Shown: piece by piece, positions 34,466 to 42,858 of the stretch
How the letters are laid out: every line of letters begins with the position of its first letter
How positions within the stretch are numbered: the stretch's first letter is position 1
DNA from: Kitasatospora sp. MAA4
Lineage (GTDB): Bacteria; Actinomycetota; Actinomycetes; Streptomycetales; Streptomycetaceae
Assembly: GCF_029893355.1 (NCBI RefSeq)
Contig: NZ_JARZAI010000040.1
Span: 1-60,776, forward strand
Length of the DNA: 60,776 nt
Direction of reading: 5' to 3'
The notes under the pieces: model-generated
Database searches by the model: none
The model's input: the letters and a program-made list of their open reading frames with translations, nothing else
Told to the model about the DNA's origin: nothing
Translations under genes and position numbers: made by a program

Positions 34466-35326
34466 GTGCACCGCCAGCACAACGGGTTGAGAACGGCCGT
34501 CCTGCTCGGGGCGCTGTCGGCACTGATCCTGCTGATCGGCAGCCTCTTCGGCCGGATGGGTCTGATCATCGGCCTGCTGGTCGCGCTCGGCACCAACGGC
34601 TACGCCTACTGGAACAGCGACAAGCTCGCCCTGCGCGCCATGCGCGCCCGCCCGGTCAGCGAGATCGAGGCCCCGGCGCTCTACCGGATCGTCCGCGAGC
34701 TCTCCACCTCCGCCCGCCAGCCGATGCCCCGGCTCTACATCTCTCCGACGCCGGCCCCGAACGCCTTCGCGACCGGCCGCAACCCGCGCAACGCCGCCGT
34801 CTGCTGCACCGACGGCATCCTGCACCTGCTGGACGAGCGCGAGCTGCGCGGTGTGATCGGCCATGAGCTGAGCCATGTCTACAACCGCGACATCCTGATC
34901 TCGTCGGTGGCCGGAGCGCTGGCCTCGGTGATCATGTTCCTGGTGAATTTCGCCTGGCTGATCCCGTTCGGCCGCGACGAGGACGACGACGGACCCGGGC
35001 TCCTGGGCACCCTTGCCATCATGGTCCTGGGCCCGCTCGCCGCGATGCTCATCCAGATGGCCGTCAGCCGGTCCCGGGAGTACCAGGCGGACGCCGACGG
35101 CGCCCGGATCACCGGCGACCCGCTCGCGCTGGCCAGTGCGCTGCGCAAGCTGGAGACCGGCACCCAGCGCCTGCCGCTGCCGCCCGAGCCGCAGCTCCAG
35201 ACCGCCAGCCACATGATGATCGCCAGCCCGTTCCGCCCGGGTGAGGCGGGCACCCGGTTGTTCTCCACGCACCCGCCGATGGAGGAGCGGATCGCCCGGC
35301 TGGAACGGCTGGCCGGGCGCGGGTAG
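34466..35326 (+). CDS. htpX: zinc metalloprotease HtpX
   Basis: The protein has 286 residues. Two N-terminal membrane helices are followed by the catalytic zinc motif VIGHELSHVYNRDIL (HExxH) and the third-ligand region SRSREYQADADGA. Two more helices lie between them. M48-type HtpX removes damaged membrane proteins. Position directly after the second nuo cluster is the arrangement seen in streptomycetes. The GTG start follows GGAGGGG. Confidence 0.92.
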   Translation: MHRQHNGLRTAVLLGALSALILLIGSLFGRMGLIIGLLVALGTNGYAYWNSDKLALRAMRARPVSEIEAPALYRIVRELSTSARQPMPRLYISPTPAPNAFATGRNPRNAAVCCTDGILHLLDERELRGVIGHELSHVYNRDILISSVAGALASVIMFLVNFAWLIPFGRDEDDDGPGLLGTLAIMVLGPLAAMLIQMAVSRSREYQADADGARITGDPLALASALRKLETGTQRLPLPPEPQLQTASHMMIASPFRPGEAGTRLFSTHPPMEERIARLERLAGRG

Positions 35327-35372
35327 CGTCGGCCCGTACCGCGCCCGGGAGCAACAACCTACGGAGGACGAC

Positions 35373-35669
35373 GTGTTCGTCGTGACCATCACCTACACCG
35401 CGCCGCTCGAGCGGATCGACGCGCTGCTGCCCGCGCACGTCGCCTGGCTGGACGGCCAGTACGAGGCCGGCGCCTTCCTCGCCTCCGGCCGCCGGGTGCC
35501 GCGGGTTGGCGGTGTGATCCTGGCCGACGCCGAGAGCCCGGCCGCGCTGGACGCGATCCTGGCCGGTGACCCGTTCGCGCTGGCCGGGGCGGCTGAGTAC
35601 CAGGTCACGGAGTTCCTGCCGACCAAGACCGCGCCCGCACTCGCCGCCCTGGCCGTCCCGTCGCCCTGA
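35373..35669 (+). CDS. YciI-like domain protein
   Basis: The protein has 98 residues. The dimeric alpha/beta barrel pattern of YciI proteins is clear: VFVVTITYTAPLERIDALLPAH, then LASGRRVPRVGGVIL and DPFALAGAAEYQVTEF. Relatives are of unknown function or act as stress-related muconolactone-isomerase-like folds. The GTG start is placed by the AACCTACGGAGGACGAC leader with GGAGG. No operon partner is obvious. Confidence 0.85.
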   Translation: MFVVTITYTAPLERIDALLPAHVAWLDGQYEAGAFLASGRRVPRVGGVILADAESPAALDAILAGDPFALAGAAEYQVTEFLPTKTAPALAALAVPSP

Positions 35670-35741
35670 GGCTTCGTCCAGCGGGGTGCCGTATGTCGTG
35701 TCCGCCTCATCAGTCGTTCACCGATCGGGGAAGGTGACGGG

Positions 35742-37379
35742 GTGGAGGCGGCGCCGCGCGGTGGCGGCCCGCCCGGACGGCCCGGGAGGCCTGCTGTGTG
35801 CGCCGACGAGACCTGCTCGCACCACGGATCCGGCACCGACCCCGTCGTGGACCGGCGTCGGCTGCTCCAGGCCGGGCTGGGCACCGGAGCCGTCGCGGCC
35901 CTCGTCCTGGCTCCGATCTCCTTCGCGGCCGCCGCGGACCCCGGCGCCGCCGACCGCACCCAGCTGATCACCGGTCATCTCGACACCGGGGCGGCGGACT
36001 TCATCTACCTTCCGGTCGAACTTCCGGACGGCGTACGCGAGATCGCCGTCTCGTACAGCTACGACAAGCCCGCGGTGCCGGCCGGAACGCCCGGAAACTC
36101 GTGCGACATCGGCATCTTCGACGAGCGCGGCACCGACCTCGGCGGCCCGGGCTTCCGCGGCTGGTCGGGCGGGTTCCGCAGCTCGTTCGCGATCAGCCGG
36201 ACCGAGGCGACCCCCGGCTACCTGCCGGGCCCGGTCAACGCCGGCCGCTGGCACGTGGTGCTCGGCCCGTACCAGGTGGCGCCGCAGGGGCTGGACTACC
36301 AGGTCCAGGTGACCGTGCGGTTCGGCGCTCCCGGGCCGGCCTTCCAGCCCGACTACCCCGCCGACCGCGCCCGCGGCCGCGGCCGGGCCTGGTACCGCGG
36401 CGACTGCCACCTGCACACGGTCTACTCGGACGGCCGCCGGCTCCCCGCCGAGGTGGCCGCCGGAGCGCGCGCGGCCGGGCTGGACTTCATGGTCTCCACC
36501 GACCACAACACCAGCTCCTCGCACGCCGTCTGGGGCCCGCTGGCCGGCCCCGACCTGCTGATCATCACCGGCGAGGAGGTCACCACCCGCAACGGCCACT
36601 GGCTCGCGCTGGGCCTGCCGCCCGGGACCTGGATCGACTGGCGCTACCGCTCGCGGGACAGCGCCTACCCCCGCTTCGCCCGCCAGGTGCACGGCCACGG
36701 AGGGCTGGTGGTCCCCGCGCACCCGTTCTGCCCGTACGTCGCCTGCCAGTGGAAGTTCGGCTACCAGGGCGCCGACGCGGTCGAGGTGTGGAACGGCCCC
36801 TGGACGTACGACGACGAGTCCGCCGTCGACAGCTGGGACGCCCGCCTCGGCGAGGACCTGCGCAGCGGCCGCCCCTGGCTGCCGGCCCTCGGCAACAGCG
36901 ACGCGCACAGCGTGCCGCAGGTGATCGGCACCCCGCACAACGTGGTGCAGGCCGACGACCTGACCCGCGACCGGATCATCGACGGGCTGCGCTCCGGGCG
37001 CAGCTGGATCGCCGAGGCCGCCGGCGTCGAGCTCACCTTCACGGCCACCGGCGCCGGTCGGCAGGCGGGCATCGGCGAGACGCTGACCGTCGCGGCCGAC
37101 GCCCCGGTCGACGTCCGGCTCGCGGTCTCCGGGGTCCCCGGCGGCACCGTCCGGTTCCTTACGGACGAGGGCCAGCTGCACCAGGAGTCGCTGCCCGCCA
37201 CCGGCGCCGGCACCGTGACCTGGCGGACCACCGCCTCACTCGCCTGCTACGTCCGCGCCGAAGTCCGCCACCCCCTACCCGACGGCACCCCCGGCGCAGG
37301 CAACACCATGGGCCCCACCCTCCCCTGGGGCCCGATGGCCGCCCTCACCAACCCGATCCTGCTGCGCGCCACCACCTGA
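35742..37379 (+). CDS. Tat-exported PHP-domain metallohydrolase (CehA/McbA-like)
   Basis: The protein has 545 residues. A twin-arginine motif (DRRRLLQAGLG) and hydrophobic stretch at about 38-60 suggest Tat export. The N-terminal third is beta-rich. The PHP catalytic core begins at about 215 with WYRGDCHLHTVYSDG, then FMVSTDHNTSS, VVPAHPFCPY and LGNSDAHSVPQ, giving the metal ligands of a trinuclear site. Members hydrolyse phosphoesters or carbamates. The C-terminal 90 residues form another beta domain. It ends 30 bases before the truncated yccF. The substrate is unknown. Confidence 0.87.
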   Translation: MEAAPRGGGPPGRPGRPAVCADETCSHHGSGTDPVVDRRRLLQAGLGTGAVAALVLAPISFAAAADPGAADRTQLITGHLDTGAADFIYLPVELPDGVREIAVSYSYDKPAVPAGTPGNSCDIGIFDERGTDLGGPGFRGWSGGFRSSFAISRTEATPGYLPGPVNAGRWHVVLGPYQVAPQGLDYQVQVTVRFGAPGPAFQPDYPADRARGRGRAWYRGDCHLHTVYSDGRRLPAEVAAGARAAGLDFMVSTDHNTSSSHAVWGPLAGPDLLIITGEEVTTRNGHWLALGLPPGTWIDWRYRSRDSAYPRFARQVHGHGGLVVPAHPFCPYVACQWKFGYQGADAVEVWNGPWTYDDESAVDSWDARLGEDLRSGRPWLPALGNSDAHSVPQVIGTPHNVVQADDLTRDRIIDGLRSGRSWIAEAAGVELTFTATGAGRQAGIGETLTVAADAPVDVRLAVSGVPGGTVRFLTDEGQLHQESLPATGAGTVTWRTTASLACYVRAEVRHPLPDGTPGAGNTMGPTLPWGPMAALTNPILLRATT

Positions 37380-37408
37380 CCCTGCCCGGCGCGTGGGACG
37401 CTGGACGT

Positions 37409-37588
37409 ATGAAGATGATCGAGCTCATTCTCAACGTGATCTGGCTGGTCTTCTGCGGGATCTGGATGGCCATCGCCTACGTGGCCGCCGGGATCGTCTG
37501 CTGCATCCTCATCATCACGATTCCCTTCGGGATCGTTCCTCAGGGATCAGCATCACGCGGGGATCGATCCGGCCTTCGATTCGCATAG
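37409..37588 (+). pseudogene. yccF: 5' fragment of yccF cut by the integrative element
   Basis: The frame starts MKMIELILNVIWLVFCG, is host-like for 42 residues up to IITIPFGI, then runs into the element and stops after a short unrelated tail (VPQGSASRGDRSGLRFA). The intact yccF at 49777 starts with a nearly identical segment, matching at 35 of these 42 residues. This is therefore the displaced original 5' end. The remaining peptide could still be made, but it lacks the second half of the domain. Confidence 0.85.
37511..37540. other. attL junction of the integrative element
   Basis: The sequence ACGATTCC (37517-37524) is shared with the right end (49885-49892). Host yccF coding lies to the left and element DNA (the integrase 3' end) to the right. 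Scattered matches go on to 37534, so the crossover lies within about 37517-37534. The integrase stop codon (complement of 37515-37517) falls in the host half. Confidence 0.7.
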
Positions 37589-39479
37589 GCGGGATGAGGT
37601 CGAGGACGGGGATCGGGACCCGGTCGACATCGGGCAGGGCCTCATTGACCTTGGCCCAAGTGCCATCGGCGATCCACTCGTTGAAGTACTTCGAAGCGGT
37701 GCTGGTCGACCCGTAAACAGCGCGGAGCATCGGCCAGGAGTCTCCACTCCGCCCCTTGGCGAAGATCGCGTCCACGGAGCGGCGCACCCGATCACGGCGG
37801 CCTGTGGGCAGCAGGTGGGCGATCGAGCTCCACTGGTCGTCGGTGAGGTCGGCAGCGGGAATCTGCACGCCGGCGGTGCGGTACCAGGACTGCACAGTGC
37901 AGTGCACGCCGCCTCGGCGCAGGGGGATTGGACCTTCGATGAAGACCTTCACCTCCAGTAGGGCAAGTACCTCGGCCTGTTCCTGAGGCGTCATGCCCGC
38001 AAGCTGGTGCCGGGCCATCTCGGCAAGTGCCTTGAGGTCACGGGCCCGGCGGTCCGCATCCTCGATCTCGGTCAGCCAGGTGGCAGCCTCGGTACGCATC
38101 TCCTGGAGTTGCCGCAGTTCGGCGTTGAGCGCTTTCGTAGCTGCGCCGATGGCCTCCGGGGACTGCTGCTGCTTGGCTGCGGCAACGATCACAGCGGCGA
38201 TGGACGCGTTCATGCTGTCGATCTGCCGGTCGAGGTCGGAGATTCGGTCCTCGTGGGCCGATTGGTCGCCTTGGGCCATACCGACCCATTCGGCGGCCAG
38301 GGACTCCAACTTCTGCGAGTCGCCGAGCAGGGTGACGACCTCGGACCAGACGTGCTGCTCCACTGCCTCCGCGTCCACGTACGAGCACGCGCAGACGCCT
38401 TGCCCGGGGATCGAGTCGGACTTGCCGCTACAGCGGTAGTTGCGGCGGCCATAGGAGACCGACTCGCGACTGATGCCCGTGTAGACGGCCTCGCAGAGGC
38501 CGATGAGTCGACCCGAGAGTGGGTAGACCGCGCGGTTGCGGCTGCTCTTCCTCGCGCGCGCCGCAACCTTCCGTCGCAGAGCCGCAGCCTCGTCATCGGT
38601 CAGGATACGGGGGAGTGAGATCGGTACCGAGGTTCCCCAAAGCGGCTTTCCGTCAGCATCGGTCTTGGCGTGTCCGCCACGGAAGATCAACTCGCCGTTG
38701 AGAACTGCGCGAGACATGATGCGGTCTCGCAGATTGGCGATCGACCACGGCTTCCCAGAGCGGCAGGTGATTCCCTCGGCATTGAGTCGGATGGCACACT
38801 GGCGGAGGTTCAGGCCCTCACGTACGACCATCCCGTAGACGAGGAGGACGATATCTCGCTCGCCGTCGTGAATTACCAGGCGTGATTCACCTTTGACGCC
38901 TTTCGCCTCGATTCGGTAGCCATACGGAGGTCGGCCGCCGATATGAGGCGAACCGGGATCCTCGGCCTTCTCCTGGAGCCCGCCCTGAGTGCGCTTGCGG
39001 ATTGTCTCGTACTCGCGTTCGGCGAAGTCAGCCTGGCGCCGCATCTCCCCGCGCCCGTCCGCCGTGGTGTTGTCGATGTCGCCGTCGACGATGGCCACGA
39101 AGATTCCGATGTCTTCGAGAGCCCAGACCCAGCGCCAGAAGGCTCGGCCGACTCGGCCGATGGCCCGTCCCTCGTTGACCACCACGACATCGAAGGGTCG
39201 AGGCACGCTGACTGCGGCTTCCATGAGACGGCTGAGGTCGTCCCGGTCGGCGGCCTCCAGGCTGCCGCTCACGCCCTCGTCCTTGTAGGTGCCGACGTGT
39301 TCCCAGGTCTTGCGCCTGATGAGACGGCTGGTCTTCTTCCCCTGACTGGCGACGCCGTAGCCGCGCCGCTGCTCCTCCGTGCTCACGCGGAGGTAGTCCA
39401 CTGCACGGAGCGTTCGAGGGTAGCCGACTTGGGCAGTCAGGTCCGCGATGCTCCACATGCGTGTGCTTTTATTGGCCAT
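37515..39479 (-). CDS. large serine integrase with transposase-like C-terminal domain
   Basis: The protein has 654 residues. The catalytic domain (about 25-170) has Ser33 in VDYLRVSTEEQ and the arginine motif IGRVGRAFWRW. The recombinase domain follows (RPPYGYRIEAKG). Next come a zinc ribbon with four Cys (LIGLCEAV, YRCSG, GVCACS) and a coiled coil (about 400-470). Residues 545-615, LTDDQWSSIAHLLPTGRRDR and YFNEWIADGTWAKVNEALP, look like the DNA-binding start of IS4/IS5-type transposases (DUF4096). GGAG sits five bases before the ATG. Its 3' end overlaps attL. It should insert and, with a partner, excise the element. Confidence 0.88.
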   Translation of the reverse strand: MANKSTRMWSIADLTAQVGYPRTLRAVDYLRVSTEEQRRGYGVASQGKKTSRLIRRKTWEHVGTYKDEGVSGSLEAADRDDLSRLMEAAVSVPRPFDVVVVNEGRAIGRVGRAFWRWVWALEDIGIFVAIVDGDIDNTTADGRGEMRRQADFAEREYETIRKRTQGGLQEKAEDPGSPHIGGRPPYGYRIEAKGVKGESRLVIHDGERDIVLLVYGMVVREGLNLRQCAIRLNAEGITCRSGKPWSIANLRDRIMSRAVLNGELIFRGGHAKTDADGKPLWGTSVPISLPRILTDDEAAALRRKVAARARKSSRNRAVYPLSGRLIGLCEAVYTGISRESVSYGRRNYRCSGKSDSIPGQGVCACSYVDAEAVEQHVWSEVVTLLGDSQKLESLAAEWVGMAQGDQSAHEDRISDLDRQIDSMNASIAAVIVAAAKQQQSPEAIGAATKALNAELRQLQEMRTEAATWLTEIEDADRRARDLKALAEMARHQLAGMTPQEQAEVLALLEVKVFIEGPIPLRRGGVHCTVQSWYRTAGVQIPAADLTDDQWSSIAHLLPTGRRDRVRRSVDAIFAKGRSGDSWPMLRAVYGSTSTASKYFNEWIADGTWAKVNEALPDVDRVPIPVLDLIPPMRIEGRIDPRVMLIPEERSRRES

Positions 39480-39554
39480 GTCGACTCCAAGCAGTCGGCC
39501 AGCCCCGGGACGGTTGCAGCCGTCACCGGGGCGCTTCTATCCTTGTAGATTACT

Positions 39555-39695
39555 TCACATCTGACGGTCAGTTTGCTCTTTCTCTGATTCCGCTGGATGT
39601 TCAGATCGATGTCCGAATAGGAGTCGAAGCAGTCGGGCACGTTCGGCCGGGACTAGTTCCTTGTCGGGGAGCCAGATGACTTTGATTCCACTCAT
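39555..39695 (-). CDS. small protein (46 aa) between rep and integrase
   Basis: The ATG at 39695 overlaps the rep stop as ATGA, so translation is coupled. The peptide MSGIKVIWLPDKELVPAERA continues with a basic Leu-rich helix (RLLRLLFGHR) and an acidic/polar tail. The gap to the integrase start is 75 bases. By position this is where AICEs often carry xis, so it is a candidate recombination directionality factor. That role is pure inference. It is too short for an ordinary gene call. Confidence 0.6.
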   Translation of the reverse strand: MSGIKVIWLPDKELVPAERARLLRLLFGHRSEHPAESEKEQTDRQM

Positions 39696-41167
39696 CTGAC
39701 GCTCTCAAGCGTGCTGTGGACCGGGTGTGATCCGCCAACTGCCGAATTCCGCGCGATCTCGCGGTTTGTGGCGATGTCTTCGGCGATGCCAACGGCGATG
39801 AGCTGTTGGGCGGGACTGTGTCCCTGGCCGACATACCGCCAGACGGATTCGACAGCAGTCTCGGTATCCCAGTCGGTGAAGAGTTCGCGGGTGCTGGCGA
39901 GGGTTCGGGCGTGTTCGGCGCGGGCGGTGCGGAGTTCGCCGTAGGTGGTGGAGTAGGCGCGGGTCTTGGTCAGGCAGTGGCCCCGGTAGCCGAGCATGTG
40001 GGCCCAGGCCCGCAGGCGCAGGTGTGCCAGCTCCGGGAGGCCGCCGAGGCGCCAGGCGGTGGCGATCAAGGCCCGGACGTGCGGTGTGACGCGCAGGGCG
40101 CGGATGTCGGTGAGGGAGTTGATGCGGCGGTCGACGGCGCCGGCGGTTTCCACGCTCTTGCTGGTGTACTTCGCGACGTAGGCGGCCACGAACTCATCCG
40201 TGATGCGGCTGCCGTCGCCGTCGCTCAGCTCGTGCGCGTCGAGCTGGGCGCCGAAGCGAAGCCGGACGTCCCCGTACGCGGCCGATTCCGGCGGGGTGAG
40301 CGCGACGGCGGCTGCGGCGGTGCGGACGGTGTCCAGGAGGAGATCCGTGGTGGCCCAGGCCGGTGGTGGGGTGTGGGGGCCGTCGGGGCCGTCGAGGCGG
40401 ATGACGGCGTGGAAGTGGATCGCCCCGCGTTTCTGGTACTCGGCGACCTTTGCGGCCGAGACCCGGACGAGCTTGCGGATGGCGGTTCGGCCGACGCCGG
40501 CCCGGGCGGCGAGGTGGTGGTACAGGTTGTCCCGGAAGGCCTTCCATAGGGTCGGCGCTGCCGAGTTCCACAGGACGTGGCCGACGTAGTCGTAGCAGTG
40601 CGGGCAGAGCGGCTGGCCGATCCGGGCGTCGTCCTGCGGGTGGTCGAGTCCACAGCCGTGCCGGTGGCCGTGGGGACAGGTGCCGCGCCGGGCCCGGTGG
40701 CAGGGGCCGGCGCGGTGGACCGGGCCGAAGGAGGGTGCGGTGAGGGTGGCGAAGAGCCTCGGGTGAGTGCGCACCGAGGCGGGGACGCCCTTGCCACCGG
40801 CCAGTCCGGCGCGCACCAGGTGGAAGGTGTCTCCGCTGTGCTCGCGGGAGCACGGCCCGCAGCGGGTGGCCCGGCGGTTGCGGCAGCGGACCGCGAGCCG
40901 GCTGCCGGGCTCGTCCACGGTGGAGTAGTGCCGCAGCACATCACCGCTTCCCGCGTCGATGGTGGTGGAGTGGCCGGCGAGGTAGACCGGGGCGGCGCAT
41001 CCGCCGGTCGCGCGGATCTGGTCGAGCCAGCGGTCCAGGTCGGGCATCTGCCCGAGGCGGACGAGGTCGCGGTCGATGTCGGGCAGTTGGCGGAGCCGCG
41101 CCTCACGGTTGAGGTGGGCGCGGCGTGCGGCCGGGTCGCTGTGCGGGTTTCCGGTCGGGGCGGTCAT
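39692..41167 (-). CDS. HUH-type replication initiator (RepSA-like)
   Basis: The protein has 491 residues. The N-terminal part has Cys-rich zinc-binding stretches (VRCRNRRATRCGPC, CPHGHRHGC, LCPHCYDY). The endonuclease motif HFH (His251-Phe-His253 in GAIHFHAVIRLDG) and the nicking Tyr334 in YVAKYTSKSVE define a rolling-circle HUH enzyme. It would nick the element's double-strand origin after excision. The start at 41167 was chosen because GTGGAGACA there serves as ribosome binding site for the ATG. An upstream in-frame GTG overlaps that site. Confidence 0.88.
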   Translation of the reverse strand: MTAPTGNPHSDPAARRAHLNREARLRQLPDIDRDLVRLGQMPDLDRWLDQIRATGGCAAPVYLAGHSTTIDAGSGDVLRHYSTVDEPGSRLAVRCRNRRATRCGPCSREHSGDTFHLVRAGLAGGKGVPASVRTHPRLFATLTAPSFGPVHRAGPCHRARRGTCPHGHRHGCGLDHPQDDARIGQPLCPHCYDYVGHVLWNSAAPTLWKAFRDNLYHHLAARAGVGRTAIRKLVRVSAAKVAEYQKRGAIHFHAVIRLDGPDGPHTPPPAWATTDLLLDTVRTAAAAVALTPPESAAYGDVRLRFGAQLDAHELSDGDGSRITDEFVAAYVAKYTSKSVETAGAVDRRINSLTDIRALRVTPHVRALIATAWRLGGLPELAHLRLRAWAHMLGYRGHCLTKTRAYSTTYGELRTARAEHARTLASTRELFTDWDTETAVESVWRYVGQGHSPAQQLIAVGIAEDIATNREIARNSAVGGSHPVHSTLESVR

Positions 41168-41331
41168 GTGGGGTGTCTCCACGGAAGTGGGGCGCCGTGC
41201 CCCGGCCAGACCAGGCGTACTGGTGCAGGGCCGGGGCGGGCGTCGAGACGTGCTGGCGGGCGGGTGGCCTGGTCGGGGCCTTGGGGTGTGCCAGGGCAGG
41301 GGCTGGTTGTCGCGGGTGTCACGGGGATCAC
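41164..41331 (-). CDS. possible small coupled ORF upstream of rep
   Basis: A 55-codon frame starting with GTG at 41331 ends in TGA that overlaps the rep ATG (ACATGA). Its peptide is Pro/Arg-rich (VIPVTPATTSPCPGTPQGPD...) with no known domain. The clean overlap suggests coupling to rep, but the ribosome binding site is weak and the composition could be chance in high-GC DNA. Confidence 0.3.
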   Translation of the reverse strand: MIPVTPATTSPCPGTPQGPDQATRPPARLDARPGPAPVRLVWPGHGAPLPWRHPT

Positions 41332-41355
41332 TGCCTTCGGGGTCGTGGTGCGGGG

Positions 41356-41544
41356 TCAGGTGTGGGTGAGGCCGGTGATGAGCCAGGTGACGGCGGCGCC
41401 GATCGGGTCGGCGAGGTGGGTGCGGGCGAGGTAGAAGCCGAGCAGTCCCACCAACACGACTTGCCAGGTGCGGAGTTCGCCGGAGCGGACGAGGAGGTAG
41501 ACGATGATCGCCAGGAGCACGGCCAGGGGGAGGGCGAGGGTCAC
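41356..41544 (-). CDS. small membrane protein of the transfer region (Spd-like)
   Basis: The protein has 62 residues and two hydrophobic helices: LALPLAVLLAIIVYLLV and WQVVLVGLLGFYLA. It directly follows the FtsK-like gene, overlapping its stop by 4 bases. Small membrane proteins at this place in AICEs and Streptomyces plasmids help plasmid spreading between mycelial compartments. The call rests on position and hydrophobicity, not on a recognised family. Confidence 0.6.
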   Translation of the reverse strand: MTLALPLAVLLAIIVYLLVRSGELRTWQVVLVGLLGFYLARTHLADPIGAAVTWLITGLTHT

Positions 41545-42344
41545 AGGTACACCCCTTCGTCGTCAGGCTCGGCCGGGTCGGCGGCCTCGTGCAGGCCGGG
41601 CCAGGAGGGGGCGAGGTGGGCGTACTTGCGGGCGGCGCGCCGGGCCTCGTCGGGGGTGGTGCGGGTGGAGCGGGCCCGCGTCCACCGCCCGTCCTCGCCG
41701 AAGGTGATCGCCACGCCCTGTTCGGTCAGGGTGATCCGCTGGGCTGCTTCGAGGGCGTCCTTGTCGAGGTCGCCGAGGGCCATCTCGGCGGTGGCGGGGT
41801 CGCTGACGCGGTGGCAGATCCGGCCGGCGAGTTGGGCGCGCAGCGCGGTGACGCCGGGGCCGAGGTCGGAGCCGACGCGTTGGCCGGCGATCACCAGGTG
41901 GATGCCGAGGGCGGCGCCGAGCTGGGCCAGGCGCAGAAGGTTGGTGGAGATCTCGCCGACCTCGGCCTTCTCCTCGCGGGTGGCCATGAGGTAGAGCTCG
42001 GCGACTTCGTCCACGATGACGATGATCGGGATCCGGCGCAGCTTCTCCGGGAGCTCCCAGATGGAGCGGGCCCCCACCGAGCGGCACAGCTCCATCCGGG
42101 CCTCGGCCTCGGCCACCAGTTCGGCCAGCAGGTCTGCTGCCTGGGTGCGGGTGGAGGCGAGGGCTGAGAGTCGTTCCTCGAAGAGGGACAGTTCCATCCC
42201 GCCTTTGAGGTCGATCCCGAACAGCGCGATGGGCTGTGGTGCCCACTGCGTGACCAGGGCGGCGATCAAGGTGGACTTGCCCGAGCGGGTGGCGCCGACG
42301 ACCAGCCAGTGCGGGACGGTCCGCAGGTCGATCGCCCACGTCAC
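41541..42344 (-). CDS. FtsK/SpoIIIE-type Tra ATPase, C-terminal part
   Basis: The frame has 267 residues with Walker A VGATRSGKSTLIAAL and Walker B IPIIVIVDEVAELYL. HLVIAGQRVGSD and the C-terminal ELTEQG-like strand follow. Such ATPases pump double-stranded DNA between hyphae. A GTG with GGGAGGAC could start it here. However, family members carry an N-terminal half (encoded at 42345-42858) in another frame. The two join perfectly if one G is removed from GGG at 42359-42361, restoring RAVVGLREDGVTWAIDLR. See the separate entry. Confidence 0.85.
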   Translation of the reverse strand: MTWAIDLRTVPHWLVVGATRSGKSTLIAALVTQWAPQPIALFGIDLKGGMELSLFEERLSALASTRTQAADLLAELVAEAEARMELCRSVGARSIWELPEKLRRIPIIVIVDEVAELYLMATREEKAEVGEISTNLLRLAQLGAALGIHLVIAGQRVGSDLGPGVTALRAQLAGRICHRVSDPATAEMALGDLDKDALEAAQRITLTEQGVAITFGEDGRWTRARSTRTTPDEARRAARKYAHLAPSWPGLHEAADPAEPDDEGVYL

Positions 42345-42858
42345 CCCGTCCTCCCGCAGGGCCTACGACCGCCCGTAGCAGCCGGCGGCGCACGCTGCGC
42401 GGGAGCTGCGGCAGCGCCAGCGGGTCCCAGGCCAGGGCGGTCAGGCGCACGAAGCCCCGCGCGTCCGAGACGGCCCGCACCGTGTGAACCCGCCAGGCGT
42501 GAGTCAGCGCCTCGCAGACCTCGGCGAAGTGCTCCGGGACCTGCCCCGGGTGCAGCCGAACGTCCACCACCAGGCCGCCCCGGCGCAGCTTGGTCATGCC
42601 GAGTCGGGGTGGGATCGGCTTGAGCGGATCGCCCTTGACGACCAGGCCACCGATCAGGGCGCGGGCCGGTCGCTTGGGGACGGCCAGACCCGCCATCGTG
42701 GTCAGGCGCCGCCAGGTGGACCAGATGCGGACCACGGTGACCGGGTAGCCGATCAGGACCCACCAGACGTCGGGGCGGGAGCGGTGCAGCACCGGAGCGA
42801 CGATCAGCGTGGCGGCCACCAGGGCCAGCAGTGCGAGCCAGAGCAGTTGGAGCGCCAT
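42345..42858 (-). pseudogene. N-terminal part of tra, out of frame with the ATPase part
   Basis: The ATG at 42858 overlaps the preceding gene stop. The protein starts MALQLLWLALLALVAATLIV (membrane helix), then VWWVLIGYPVTVVRIW (second helix), and continues with cytoplasmic text EHFAEVCEALTHAWRVHTV and LTALAWDPLALPQLP. At RAVVG the frame shifts by one base relative to the ATPase half. The whole protein would be 438 residues if repaired. This is a mutation, a sequencing error or a programmed shift; I cannot tell which. Confidence 0.75.
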
